A stretch of DNA of 21,290 nt from Caryophanales bacterium UBA1719 (GCA_002317145.1 DCIT01000003.1:1-21290), one strand, 5' to 3'; positions 1 to 6,843 are shown, counted from the first letter of the stretch. The notes: a model not told the origin generated them from the letters alone. Numbers and translations: made by a program.

Positions 1-946
1 AATCACTAACCAAAAGTTAGCGAAAGCTTTTATTGATGAACAAGTTAAGTCCATCAGAAAAGAAGTTGGTAAGAAGAAAGTCTTATTAGCTTTATCTGGA
101 GGAGTTGACTCAAGTGTTGTTGCTGCACTCTTAATTAAAGCAATAGGTAGAAACTTAGTCTGTGTCCATGTTAATCACGGATTACTTAGATTAGGAGAAC
201 CAGAACAAGTTATTAAAGTATTTAGAAATAATTTAAAGGCTAATTTAATTTATGTTGATGCCTCTAAATTATTCTTAGGAAAATTAAAAGGTGTTAATGA
301 TCCTGAAACTAAAAGAAAGATAATTGGTAAAGTCTTTATTGATGTCTTTGCGAAGAAAGCTAAAGAACTTAAAGGTATATCTTATTTAGCGCAAGGCACA
401 ATATATCCAGATATCTTAGAGTCTAAAGGAGTTAAAGCCCATCATAACGTAGGTGGATTACCAAAAGAACTTAACTTTAAATTAGTTGAACCTGTTAAAT
501 TACTTTTTAAAGATGAAGTAAGACAAGTTGGATTAGCATTAGGATTACCATCAAACATGGTATTCCGTCAACCATTCCCAGGACCAGGATTAGGTGTTAG
601 ATGTTTAGGTGCGATTACCTTAGATAGATTACAAGCACTTAAAGAAAGTGATGCCATATTAAGAGATGAATTCCATAAAGCTAAATTAGATCAAAAAGTT
701 TGGCAATACTTTACTATTGTTCCAGAAGGTAGATCTACTGGAGTTATTAATGGTAAGAGATTATATGGCTATGTTTGTGTTATTAGAGCAGTTAACACTA
801 AAGATGCTATGAGTGCATCTATTGAAGAAATACCATATCCAATCTTAAAGAAGATAACAAATAGAATTTTAAAAGAAGTTAAAAATATTAATCGTGTTGT
901 TTATGATATAACTCCTAAACCATACGGTACCATTGAATGGGAATGA
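1..946 (+). CDS. guaA: GMP synthase, ATP-pyrophosphatase and dimerisation domains (5' truncated by window)
   Basis: GMP synthase converts XMP to GMP with ATP and ammonia or glutamine, the last step of guanine nucleotide synthesis in the cytoplasm. The reading frame is open from base 2; about 314 residues are visible. In order they show the N-type PP-loop SGGVDSS near the left edge, VHVNHGLLRL, the segment DPETKRKIIG, LAQGTIYPD, SHHNVGGLP-type HHNVGGLP, then FRQPFPGPGLGVR and the invariant C-terminal GTIEWE before a TGA stop. This is the complete synthetase half. A glutamine amidotransferase domain, if fused, lies outside the window; a separate two-subunit arrangement cannot be excluded. The loop between YPD and HHNVGG is a few residues shorter than in the E. 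coli or B. subtilis enzyme. The TGA stop is evidence for the standard genetic code. The next gene starts 10 bases downstream. Confidence 0.96.
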   Translation, partial: ITNQKLAKAFIDEQVKSIRKEVGKKKVLLALSGGVDSSVVAALLIKAIGRNLVCVHVNHGLLRLGEPEQVIKVFRNNLKANLIYVDASKLFLGKLKGVNDPETKRKIIGKVFIDVFAKKAKELKGISYLAQGTIYPDILESKGVKAHHNVGGLPKELNFKLVEPVKLLFKDEVRQVGLALGLPSNMVFRQPFPGPGLGVRCLGAITLDRLQALKESDAILRDEFHKAKLDQKVWQYFTIVPEGRSTGVINGKRLYGYVCVIRAVNTKDAMSASIEEIPYPILKKITNRILKEVKNINRVVYDITPKPYGTIEWE

Positions 947-956
947 TTAATTAATA

Positions 957-1358
957 ATGAAAATTATAAAAAGGGTTAAGCATTTATTATTCTTACCCTT
1001 TTTATTTTCTTGCAGCGCCTTTAATTTCATCAAAATATATAAGCGCGATAATTTAGTGTCTTATCAAATAATAAATGGAGAGAATCCTAGTGAAATTAAA
1101 TATGCGGTTGAGATTAGTTTTGACGCTAAGAAAACATTAGATATCAAATATGCTTCTATATACGCAAAAAAAGATAAGAATAGAATTAATTCAATCGGAT
1201 TCGCATCATCATGGGTAACTGTTGATGATAAATACTATTACGAAGGAATTAAAGAAACAGAGACAATTGAAACTGTTAATGTTGTCTATGCATTATTCGA
1301 TCAAGATGTGAACGATTATAAAATTTATTACGATAATAGCGAAATAAAAATAAGTTGA
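957..1358 (+). CDS. small putative lipoprotein, function unknown
   Basis: A 133-residue protein that I do not recognise. The N-terminus has a basic segment (KIIKRVK), a short hydrophobic stretch (LLFLPFLF) and then Ser-Cys at residues 18-19. This resembles a type II signal peptide with a lipobox (LFSC), so Cys19 would be lipidated and the protein anchored on the outer face of the membrane. The rest (about 110 residues) is polar, with alternating beta-prone stretches such as VSYQI, IKYAVEISF and YKIYYDNSEIKI. No catalytic motif is visible. The gene starts 10 bases after guaA with no clear Shine-Dalgarno (the nearest purine run is GGGA inside the guaA end), suggesting coupled translation or read-through from guaA. 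It ends in TGA. The lipoprotein call rests only on the signal and is moderate. Confidence 0.7.
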   Translation: MKIIKRVKHLLFLPFLFSCSAFNFIKIYKRDNLVSYQIINGENPSEIKYAVEISFDAKKTLDIKYASIYAKKDKNRINSIGFASSWVTVDDKYYYEGIKETETIETVNVVYALFDQDVNDYKIYYDNSEIKIS

Positions 1359-1378
1359 AATAAGTTATAATAATTATT

Positions 1379-1383
1379 AGGAG
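1379..1383 (+). promoter_or_regulatory. Shine-Dalgarno of the four-helix membrane protein gene
   Basis: AGGAG, five bases upstream of the ATG at 1389. It selects that start over an out-of-frame ATG at 1384. A TATAAT at 1366-1371 could be a -10 box for the gene, but no -35 is visible. Confidence 0.7.
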
Positions 1384-1388
1384 ATGTT

Positions 1389-1889
1389 ATGGCAATTAAA
1401 TTTAATAAAGAAAACGAAGCTGTTAAAGCTAGAACTAGTAAACCTGGTAAATGGTGTTCTATTACTTTAATAATTCAAATTATTTTAACTGTTGCATTAG
1501 GACTCATTGCATTTGCTCCGTTTCTTTCAGCGTTAGCAGGTTTTATGTTAGGCGCAGTATTAGTATTAGTTGCTATATTTATTACTTGTGTTACTGCAGG
1601 ACTTGCTTGGATAAATAAAGGCGTTCAATCGTTCTTTTCTAAAGGTTTTGAAGTTGCTAAGAAAGCACTTGAACAACCTGATGCAATAAAAACATTTTTA
1701 AAGCCTTATATTGTTTATATTGCTATTCCAATGTTTATCATCTCATCAATAGGATTCATATATAATTTAATTTATTTCTTAAAACACGAAAAAGCTAATA
1801 AAGCTAGATTCATTGCTAGCTGTATATTCTTAGGTATCTGCGTTGTTAATTTAATTTTAGCTTTATCAATTTATTTAACTGCAAAATAA
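1389..1889 (+). CDS. four-helix integral membrane protein, function unknown
   Basis: A 166-residue protein without a recognised family. The first ~24 residues are polar and basic (KFNKENEAVKARTSKPGKW). Hydrophobic segments follow at roughly 25-47 and 49-75, an amphipathic stretch at about 76-105 (NKGVQSFFSKGFEVAKKALEQPDAIKTFLK), then hydrophobic segments at 107-131 and 140-163. This predicts four membrane helices with both ends inside. No signal peptide or catalytic residues are apparent. The start is supported by a good AGGAG. It lies downstream of the lipoprotein gene and upstream of a strong hairpin terminator, so it is probably the last gene of the guaA-side transcript. Confidence 0.8.
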   Translation: MAIKFNKENEAVKARTSKPGKWCSITLIIQIILTVALGLIAFAPFLSALAGFMLGAVLVLVAIFITCVTAGLAWINKGVQSFFSKGFEVAKKALEQPDAIKTFLKPYIVYIAIPMFIISSIGFIYNLIYFLKHEKANKARFIASCIFLGICVVNLILALSIYLTAK

Positions 1890-1903
1890 ATAAATTAAAA
1901 TAA

Positions 1904-1925
1904 AAAAACGTCACACGACGTTTTT
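1904..1925. terminator. bidirectional rho-independent terminator
   Basis: A perfect 9-bp stem, AAAAACGTC (1904-1912) with GACGTTTTT (1917-1925), around the four-base loop ACAC. The + strand continues ATTTT and the minus strand continues TTATTTT after the stem, so it can end both the + strand membrane-protein transcript and the minus-strand tmRNA, whose 3' end is 13 bases away. Confidence 0.85.
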
Positions 1926-1937
1926 ATTTTGCTTTTT

Positions 1938-2337
1938 TGGTGGAGCCGATGGGAGTTGAACCCACGTCCAAGGTGGCCCACATAAGAACATGTACAGTTT
2001 CCTAGTATTTAATTCATATGAGCTACTCTACTAGAAAGAAATTCTCATACTAGGTTATTTAGTTTCGAGATAGATGTATAACCATTACCCACTCTACAGA
2101 ATCTTGTTATGATACCTGACCTAAGCGTGAGATTCCTTAAACCTTAGGGGGCATGCTCTCCGAACTAGGTTCGGCCTAATAATTAAGGGCTAAATTAAGC
2201 AAGAGCGAGTTGTGCATTGCCACGAGTGGCATTCACAAAAGAATAATTTTTGCCAGTTATTTTCTGTTAGTGATTATAGTCCACAATACTACTGTATTCC
2301 TTACCTAGACTCATCCTGTCGAAACCAAGACGACCCC
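1938..2337 (-). ncRNA. ssrA: transfer-messenger RNA (tmRNA)
   Basis: About 400 nt. On the minus strand the RNA begins GGGGUCG and ends CGGCUCC-ACCA; these seven bases pair to form the alanine-type acceptor stem, and CCA is encoded (TGG at 1938-1940). The T-arm GUGGG-UUCAACU-CCCAU lies just inside the 3' end. Near the 5' end is the conserved tmRNA D-loop-like segment CUUGGUUUCGACAGGAU. An internal frame at 2195-2257 encodes the proteolysis tag, ending at UAA. Hairpin and pseudoknot-forming segments follow it (for example GCCGAACC-UA-GUUCGG-type pairing near 2155-2175). tmRNA with SmpB rescues ribosomes stalled on mRNA without a stop codon and tags the incomplete peptide for ClpXP or FtsH; an ftsH gene lies elsewhere in this window. 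The gene has its own promoter and terminator. Confidence 0.96.
2195..2257 (-). other. tmRNA tag-peptide reading frame
   Basis: Read on the minus strand from the ACU at 2255-2257, the frame gives TGKNYSFVNA followed by TRGNAQLALA and UAA (2195-2197). The GKNYSF start resembles the GKTNSF start of the Bacillus subtilis tag, which supports the frame. The first codon (ACU) is inferred by that alignment. The tag ends LALA instead of the usual LAA. Confidence 0.75.
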
Positions 2338-2375
2338 ACGTAACTAATAAAAATAAAATTTTTACTAGGAGTTCT

Positions 2376-2405
2376 ATTATACATGCTTTAGAATAAATAG
2401 GTTAA
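2376..2405 (-). promoter_or_regulatory. putative promoter of ssrA
   Basis: On the minus strand a perfect -10 TATAAT (2376-2381) is preceded, with an 18-base spacer, by TTAACC (2400-2405), a 4/6 match to the -35 consensus. The predicted transcript starts near 2369, giving a leader of about 32 bases before the mature 5' end at 2337, which RNase P would remove. Confidence 0.6.
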
Positions 2406-2431
2406 TTTTGACAATAAGGAGATTAATGACC

Positions 2432-3304
2432 ATGGAAGAGAATAAAGAACCAAAGAAAAAACATAGAGGATTAACGTTTGTAATCTTATTTGGATTTGTT
2501 ACAGGACTAGGAGTATTTTTTACTTTATTAGCGTTAAAAATTATTCCAGGTGGAACAGATGATAAGGCGGCTTTATGGGGAGCAACAGCATTCTGTTATG
2601 TAATCGGTGTTCCTGGATTATATATTTCAATATCATCCAAAATAAGAGAAAAGTTCGCGAAGAAAAAATTTAAAGAAAAAGGGATAAGTGAAGAAGAAGA
2701 TATTCCTGCTGAAGTAATGGTATTTAAGAATGCTATTCCAGAATTAAAGAGTAAACCTAAATTAGATGTAAAGAATAAACCTATGAAGAAATATGTTTTT
2801 AAACAAGTTAAAAGAAGCATTATTAGATATAAGTTATTTGATGAGAACAATAAACTTGTTTATGATTCATATAAATTAAATAAAACATTCTTTGTTCCTT
2901 TAAAAGTGTCTTTTAATAACTATATTACTAATAAATCCTTTACTCATATTATCGGTAGAGTATTTGCTGGTTATGGTGGAGATAATACATATTTTATGAA
3001 GACTCCATACTCATTTAGAACAGATCGTTTAACAATAGATGATTATTGCAAAATGTTAAATATTCAAGTCATTATGACTGGCAAGGATCAATATGATATT
3101 AAATATAAAAATTCATTAATTGGTAATATAAGTTGGATTAGAACTAAAAGATTAGTACAACCAAGTAAAAAAGTAGATCCTATTAATATCAATTGCATTG
3201 AAGAATATTTAGATATCGTTTACTTCGTTTGTTTCGCGTACGGATTTTGTGGAAGAGAACTTTATACCTCTAATACCAATGTTAGAGATTACGGTAAAAT
3301 GTAG
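2432..3304 (+). CDS. two-helix membrane-anchored protein, function unknown
   Basis: A 290-residue protein that I do not recognise. A short charged N-terminus (MEENKEPKKKHRG) precedes two hydrophobic helices at about 14-39 and 47-68, then a basic linker (SSKIREKFAKKKFKEKG). A cytoplasmic domain of about 200 residues follows, rich in Lys, Tyr and Asn and without recognised motifs. The AAGGAG at 2416-2421 decides the start: ATG at 2432 has a 10-base spacing and ATG at 2426 (adding Met-Thr) a 4-base spacing; both are possible. An in-frame TTG at 2408 lies upstream of the Shine-Dalgarno and is not the start. The gene is convergent with the membrane-protein gene ending at 3316, with 11 bases between them and no visible terminator. 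Confidence 0.75.
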   Translation: MEENKEPKKKHRGLTFVILFGFVTGLGVFFTLLALKIIPGGTDDKAALWGATAFCYVIGVPGLYISISSKIREKFAKKKFKEKGISEEEDIPAEVMVFKNAIPELKSKPKLDVKNKPMKKYVFKQVKRSIIRYKLFDENNKLVYDSYKLNKTFFVPLKVSFNNYITNKSFTHIIGRVFAGYGGDNTYFMKTPYSFRTDRLTIDDYCKMLNIQVIMTGKDQYDIKYKNSLIGNISWIRTKRLVQPSKKVDPININCIEEYLDIVYFVCFAYGFCGRELYTSNTNVRDYGKM

Positions 3305-3315
3305 AATCAATCAAT

Positions 3316-4035
3316 TTATATTGTCTTTTTATGTTTGCTATGACGATGTTCATAAATTAAAGAAATTATTAACACAAACAAAGTAAACATAATGCCAACC
3401 ATATACCACGAGGTCATTACTTTTAAACTAGAGACTAACGGATATCTAATGTTCATAGAATCACGAATATTAAATATTGATATGTTAAATAGACCATAAA
3501 TTATGAAACACATATAGCCAATCGCGGCAATATATACTTTCTTTAACGATGGAGTAAGATAACCTTCAGTAACAATAAGTAAGACCAAGAATAGCATAAT
3601 TGAATGATGCAATAATCCTGTCCAACTATTTAATAAACTAAATGATTGATCTGTTAAAAAGTCTGGATAAAATACTGTAATAATAGCACCGAGAAAGCCT
3701 AAATAAACAACGAAATAATATATAGGATTATTCTTTTTAGAAGAAATCAATACCGATATCGAAAGAAGCAAAGAAGATGCTCCACAAATTGAATCAGGAA
3801 ATATTCCCCACCAAGTATTACTAGTTTTAGTAACGTAAATCCTATAATATGTAGTTGAAATTCTATTAGTGATAATTGCTATTAACAAAAGTGCAGCAGT
3901 GACTTTAAAAATAATTCTTAATGTTTCTTTTTTAGTAACTTTCTTTTTAATTAAAATTAAAGCCCCTATTGTTATGCCTAAAGAAACTATTAAATAAATT
4001 AAATGATAAACACCATATAAGCCTTCTAATTTCAT
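3316..4035 (-). CDS. YwaF/TMEM164-like integral membrane protein
   Basis: A 239-residue protein with about seven hydrophobic segments (roughly 8-30, 42-58, 84-101, 105-122, 137-158, 166-187 and 205-228) and a basic tail (HRHSKHKK). The layout, the segment FPDSICGASSLLLSIS and the downstream LLHHSIMLF match the YwaF family (TIGR02206/TMEM164-like), in which a Cys in the third helix and a His in a later helix are conserved. Mammalian TMEM164 is an acyltransferase; the role of the bacterial members is not established, so I do not assign one. It is the last gene of the lysS-nitroreductase transcript: its AAGGA Shine-Dalgarno overlaps the nitroreductase stop codon, and the ATG lies nine bases after that stop. 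Family call moderate. Confidence 0.65.
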   Translation of the reverse strand: MKLEGLYGVYHLIYLIVSLGITIGALILIKKKVTKKETLRIIFKVTAALLLIAIITNRISTTYYRIYVTKTSNTWWGIFPDSICGASSLLLSISVLISSKKNNPIYYFVVYLGFLGAIITVFYPDFLTDQSFSLLNSWTGLLHHSIMLFLVLLIVTEGYLTPSLKKVYIAAIGYMCFIIYGLFNISIFNIRDSMNIRYPLVSSLKVMTSWYMVGIMFTLFVLIISLIYEHRHSKHKKTI

Positions 4036-4044
4036 ATGTAATCC

Positions 4045-4551
4045 TTATTTAATATAATGAACTTTAGATTCTATATATTGAGTTCTAGACTCTAATTTTT
4101 CATCCATATATCCAAAATGAATTAATGCATATGGTATTTCATTTTTTGGTAAGTCAATTAATTCACTTAATTTATCCATTCTTTCTTTTCCTGGATAGAC
4201 TCCACACCATAAAGATCCAAGTCCTAAGTTAGTAGCTTCAAGTAGCATATTCTCCACTGCTGCCCCACAATCTTCTAACCAAAAATCTTCGCGTCCTTCA
4301 ATAAAATTATTTTTATTTCCGGCAACGACAATTAATAAACTAGAATTGCGATCCCAGGCAGGAGCAATAGCTTTAATTTTACTCTGCAATTCTTTATTTT
4401 TAATAATATGGAATTCCCATGGTTGTTTATTAATTGCTGATGGCGCGGCCATCGCGGCTTCTAAGATTGTTTTAATATCTTTATCAGATACTTCTTTATT
4501 TAAGTATTTACGACAACTTCTTCTTTTTAATAAAGCTTCATGTAGTTTCAT
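4045..4551 (-). CDS. nitroreductase-family FMN oxidoreductase
   Basis: 168 residues, typical for the short nitroreductase family. These are cytoplasmic, FMN-dependent NAD(P)H oxidoreductases, usually homodimers. The N-terminal RRSCRKY (residues 10-16) supplies Arg and Ser for the FMN phosphate. APSAINKQPWEFHII (about 36-50) is the conserved Ser/Asn/Gln-Pro-Trp-x-F flavin motif. LEATNLGLGSLWCGVYP (about 104-120) and ALIHFGYMDEK near the C-terminus complete the fold. The ATG overlaps the lysS TAA by one base (TAATG), so translation is probably coupled to lysS. The substrate cannot be read from sequence; the family reduces nitroaromatics, quinones and other acceptors. A role with lysS is not implied. 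Confidence 0.9.
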   Translation of the reverse strand: MKLHEALLKRRSCRKYLNKEVSDKDIKTILEAAMAAPSAINKQPWEFHIIKNKELQSKIKAIAPAWDRNSSLLIVVAGNKNNFIEGREDFWLEDCGAAVENMLLEATNLGLGSLWCGVYPGKERMDKLSELIDLPKNEIPYALIHFGYMDEKLESRTQYIESKVHYIK

Positions 4552-6047
4552 TATTTTCTATCCTTCATAGTTGGGAAGAGAATAACTTCTCTGATGCTCT
4601 TTTCATTACACATTAACATTACTAATCTATCAATACCGATTCCGATTCCACCTGCAGGAGGCATACCATATTCAAGAGCTTCTAAGAAATCTAAATCCAT
4701 TTCATTAGCTTCATCATCGCCTCTTTCTTTAGCTTTTAATTGCTCAACAAATCTTTCTTTTTGATCTATTGGATCATTAAGCTCTGTATAAGCATTCGCC
4801 ATTTCATGACCATCAATAAATAATTCAAATCTTTCAACAAAGCGAGGATCTTTACTCTTTTTAGTTAATGGAGATACTTCGATTGGATAAGTATGAACGA
4901 ATGTTGGTTGAATTAATTTTTCTTCACAGAATGTTTCAAAGAATAAATTCATTATTTGTCCTGGAGAAACAATTAATTTATCTACTGGAACATTATGTTT
5001 CTTAGCAATTGCTTTAGCTTCATCTAGACTCATTTCTTTAGTGAAGTCTTCTCCAGTTGCTTCTTTAACTAACTCTGCCATTGATACCCATCTAAATGGT
5101 TTACCAACATCAATAGTCTTATCATCATAAGTTAAAGTTGTTGATCCTGTTACGTTTTTAGCAACAGTTCTAATTAATCCTTCAGCGAATTCTCTCATAT
5201 CTTGTAAATCACCATAAGCTTGATATAACTCAATAGTAGTGAATTCAGGATTATGAGTAGTATCCATACCTTCATTTCTAAATAATCTACCTATTTCATA
5301 GACTCTTTCTAGTCCACCTACTAATAATTTCTTTAATGGTAATTCAGTAGCAATTCTTAAATAGAAATCTTTATCTAAAGTATTGTGATGAGTGATAAAT
5401 GGACGAGCATTCGCTCCACCTAAGATAGGAGATAGAACAGAAGTTTCTACTTCAATAAATCCAAGATTATCACAATACTTTTGTATTTCTCTAATAATCT
5501 TAGGTCTCATAATTGCGTTCTTTTTTGCATTCTCATTAACAATTAAATCAACATATCTATGTCTATATCTTTCTTCAACGTCAGTTAATCCATGATATTT
5601 CTCTGGGAATGGTCTTAGAGATTTAGTTAAGTGCGTGTATTTCTCAACGCGACATGTTAATTCACCTGTACGGGTTAACATAAGTCTTCCATACATACCG
5701 ATGATATCGCCAATATCTGCAAGTTTAAATAAGTTATACTCTCCTTCTGAGACAATACCTAATCCAATATATCCTTGAATTTTTCCGGTCTTATCTTGAA
5801 TATTAATAAATGATGCTTTACCCATTCTACGAATAGCATTTATTCTTCCCGCTAATGTAACATAAACTGGATTAGCCTCTAATTGCTCGTTAGTCTTTCC
5901 TTCAGATAATTTACGAGCCTCACTAATTAAATGTGTACGATTAAATTTATGACCAAAAGGATCTACTCCTAATTCTTTATATTTAGCGAGTTTATCTCTT
6001 CTTACTTTTTCTTGGTCAGTTAAACTCATTTGATTATTTTCTTCCAT
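4551..6047 (-). CDS. lysS: lysyl-tRNA synthetase, class II
   Basis: 498 residues, full length for bacterial class II LysRS. It charges tRNA-Lys with lysine using ATP in the cytoplasm. An OB-fold anticodon-binding domain occupies about 60-160 (VTLAGRINAIRRMGKASFINIQDKTGKIQ). The class II catalytic core follows: TELPLKKLLVGGLERVYEIGRLFRNEGMDTTHNPEFTTIE (motif 2, about 234-273), FVERFELFIDGHEMANAYTELNDP (about 403-426) and motif 3 GIGIGIDRLVMLM (about 467-479). The start is supported by a GGAG seven bases upstream. In B. subtilis lysS follows dusB directly; here a toxin-antitoxin locus separates them and a separate -10 box lies just upstream. Confidence 0.98.
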   Translation of the reverse strand: MEENNQMSLTDQEKVRRDKLAKYKELGVDPFGHKFNRTHLISEARKLSEGKTNEQLEANPVYVTLAGRINAIRRMGKASFINIQDKTGKIQGYIGLGIVSEGEYNLFKLADIGDIIGMYGRLMLTRTGELTCRVEKYTHLTKSLRPFPEKYHGLTDVEERYRHRYVDLIVNENAKKNAIMRPKIIREIQKYCDNLGFIEVETSVLSPILGGANARPFITHHNTLDKDFYLRIATELPLKKLLVGGLERVYEIGRLFRNEGMDTTHNPEFTTIELYQAYGDLQDMREFAEGLIRTVAKNVTGSTTLTYDDKTIDVGKPFRWVSMAELVKEATGEDFTKEMSLDEAKAIAKKHNVPVDKLIVSPGQIMNLFFETFCEEKLIQPTFVHTYPIEVSPLTKKSKDPRFVERFELFIDGHEMANAYTELNDPIDQKERFVEQLKAKERGDDEANEMDLDFLEALEYGMPPAGGIGIGIDRLVMLMCNEKSIREVILFPTMKDRK

Positions 6048-6064
6048 AGTAAATCTCCAAACTA

Positions 6065-6070
6065 AGTATA
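6065..6070 (-). promoter_or_regulatory. putative -10 element for lysS
   Basis: On the minus strand TATACT ends 17 bases before the lysS ATG, with GGAG between. No convincing -35 is visible. The same hexamer is the best -10 candidate at several other starts in this window. Confidence 0.45.
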
Positions 6071-6100
6071 ATTCTATAATTTTTTAATTATTTAAGCATT

Positions 6101-6121
6101 AAAAATTAAATATTAATTTTT
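6101..6121 (-). terminator. weak A-U hairpin at the end of the toxin gene
   Basis: AAAAATTAA (6101-6109) and TTAATTTTT (6113-6121) are perfect complements with a three-base loop, overlapping the toxin stop codon. The stem is entirely A-U, so termination would be inefficient; it could be chance in this A+T-rich DNA. Confidence 0.3.
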
Positions 6122-6694
6122 TATATTATTAAAATATTCATCACTTTTGACTTCTAACAATTTAAAATCACAAGATACTGATTTAATCACATTATTAAAT
6201 CTATAATCACGATGAAATTTATTTGCCATAGAAAGTATCTTAGCTTCAATTTCATTTAAATTAATATAGTTGCTTTCATCAAGCAAGAGTGCAGCATACT
6301 TTCTTTCTTCGGTATTTAATGAATTTTGATAAGTTGATATGTTTAAAACATTGGACACTAAATGTTCTTTACCTTTAGGAAGCGGGAACATATTATTAAT
6401 TTTCACTGCAGCGATGTATTCACCGTTTCTATTTTTAATATATATTTCAGAAAAACGATTCTTTAGAATTTTATTTCCGTTATTGTCTAGCACATATTGT
6501 ATTTGACCGTTTACATCATTATATTTCCATACTTTCGAAGTTAAAGGCGCAAAATATTTATAGTTGTTAAAATTTAAAATAACACCAATATATTTTCTGC
6601 CAAATCTTGCATTTTCTTTTGGATCTGCAATATTTTTATCAAACATTCTCAGATAATTAACATAATTAAAATCAATATCGTAAAGTTTAAGCAT
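6113..6694 (-). CDS. type III toxin-antitoxin toxin, ToxN/AbiQ-family endoribonuclease
   Basis: 193 residues, slightly longer than characterised ToxN and AbiQ (about 170-186). The N-terminal 60 residues carry the family signature: LYDIDFNYVNYLRMFDKNI, the Arg-Lys-Tyr-Ile-Gly-Val-Ile-Leu strand (about 33-40), and KYFAPLTSK (46-54). These correspond to the Y-x-x-Y-L-x-x-F-D, K-x-x-x-G-I/V and K-Y-x-A-P-L-T-S elements of ToxN; the Thr-Ser pair and nearby lysines line the active site in that family. The C-terminal half is helical and ends in SCDFKLLEVK, like the CNFSLLE segment of ToxN. Family members are sequence-selective endoribonucleases held inactive by repeats of a small RNA, and several abort phage infection. 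The terminator and RNA repeats directly upstream on the same strand confirm the assignment. The Shine-Dalgarno (AAGG, two bases before ATG) is poor, consistent with low toxin output. The substrate is unknown. Confidence 0.88.
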   Translation of the reverse strand: MLKLYDIDFNYVNYLRMFDKNIADPKENARFGRKYIGVILNFNNYKYFAPLTSKVWKYNDVNGQIQYVLDNNGNKILKNRFSEIYIKNRNGEYIAAVKINNMFPLPKGKEHLVSNVLNISTYQNSLNTEERKYAALLLDESNYINLNEIEAKILSMANKFHRDYRFNNVIKSVSCDFKLLEVKSDEYFNNIKN

Positions 6695-6708
6695 GACCTT
6701 ATTTTAAC

Positions 6709-6735
6709 AAAAAAAGAGGATCGTGGAGATCCTCT
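6709..6735 (-). terminator. rho-independent terminator between antitoxin RNA and toxin
   Basis: Minus strand: AGAGGATC (6728-6735) - TCCAC loop - GATCCTCT (6715-6722), a perfect 8-bp stem followed by a run of T (6709-6714). It lies between the RNA repeats and the toxin start, as in ToxIN, where a leaky terminator makes antitoxin RNA far more abundant than toxin mRNA. Confidence 0.92.
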
Positions 6736-6743
6736 ATTAAATA

Positions 6744-6779
6744 TCGAGCTGTTTTAGAGGCTTCACCCGGTCCTCATAT
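6744..6779 (-). repeat. antitoxin repeat copy 2 (proximal to terminator)
   Basis: 36 bases identical to 6788-6823. Minus strand begins ATATGAGGACCGGGTGAAGC and ends AAAACAGCTCGA. It is followed by eight A+T-rich bases and then the terminator stem. Confidence 0.95.
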
Positions 6780-6787
6780 TTTAAAAG

Positions 6788-6823
6788 TCGAGCTGTTTTA
6801 GAGGCTTCACCCGGTCCTCATAT
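6788..6823 (-). repeat. antitoxin repeat copy 1 (promoter-proximal)
   Basis: 36 bases identical to 6744-6779. The eight-base linker between copies (6780-6787) resembles the eight bases following copy 2, so the full period is probably 44. Confidence 0.95.
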
Positions 6824-6838
6824 GTAGCACTTGCTACA
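6823..6838. promoter_or_regulatory. perfect 16-base palindrome upstream of the antitoxin repeats
   Basis: TGTAGCA-CT-TGCTACA, two perfect 7-base arms around a 2-base centre. It abuts repeat copy 1 and lies where the transcript should start. It could be an operator, or a 5' hairpin (6 bp closing an AAGU tetraloop) on the antitoxin RNA. No T-run follows, so it is not a terminator. Confidence 0.6.
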
Positions 6839-6843
6839 CATTT

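Larger units (their letters stand above)
6736..6838 (-). ncRNA. type III antitoxin RNA (ToxI-like), two tandem repeats
   Basis: Two identical 36-base copies (6744-6779 and 6788-6823) on a 44-base period, read on the minus strand immediately upstream of the terminator and toxin. In type III systems such repeats are transcribed as one RNA, cut by the toxin into single units, and each unit folds into a pseudoknot that inhibits a toxin monomer. Within each copy GAGG and CCUC can form a stem around ACCGGGUGAAG. Two copies and a 44-base period fit the smaller arrays best (CptIN type), but that subgrouping is inferred from memory of the family. The transcript 5' end is a guess from the upstream -10 candidate. 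Confidence 0.85.

Noticed and set aside
1..946. TGA-as-tryptophan code, given the Mollicutes-like composition
   Set aside because: guaA and the next gene end in TGA at the expected protein ends, and conserved tryptophans are encoded by TGG.
1355..1371. TTGAAA followed by TATAAT upstream of the 1389 gene as a full promoter
   Set aside because: The two boxes are only five bases apart, so they cannot form one sigma-70 promoter; only the TATAAT remains as a weak candidate.
1938..1975. A separate tRNA gene suggested by the T-arm and CCA end
   Set aside because: The segment is the 3' half of the tmRNA tRNA-like domain; its acceptor stem pairs with 2331-2337, about 400 bases away.
2408..2431. TTG at 2408 as start of the two-helix membrane protein
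   Set aside because: It precedes the AAGGAG at 2416-2421, which is correctly spaced only for ATG at 2426 or 2432.
6744..6823. CRISPR-like look: 36-base direct repeats containing GTTTTAGAGG on the + strand, reminiscent of type II repeats
   Set aside because: Only two copies, with an eight-base spacer far shorter than real spacers, no cas genes, and a terminator plus ToxN-like toxin directly downstream. The antitoxin-repeat explanation accounts for everything.
6823..6838. The palindrome as a terminator for dusB
   Set aside because: No T-run follows on the minus strand; the next bases are TATGAGG.
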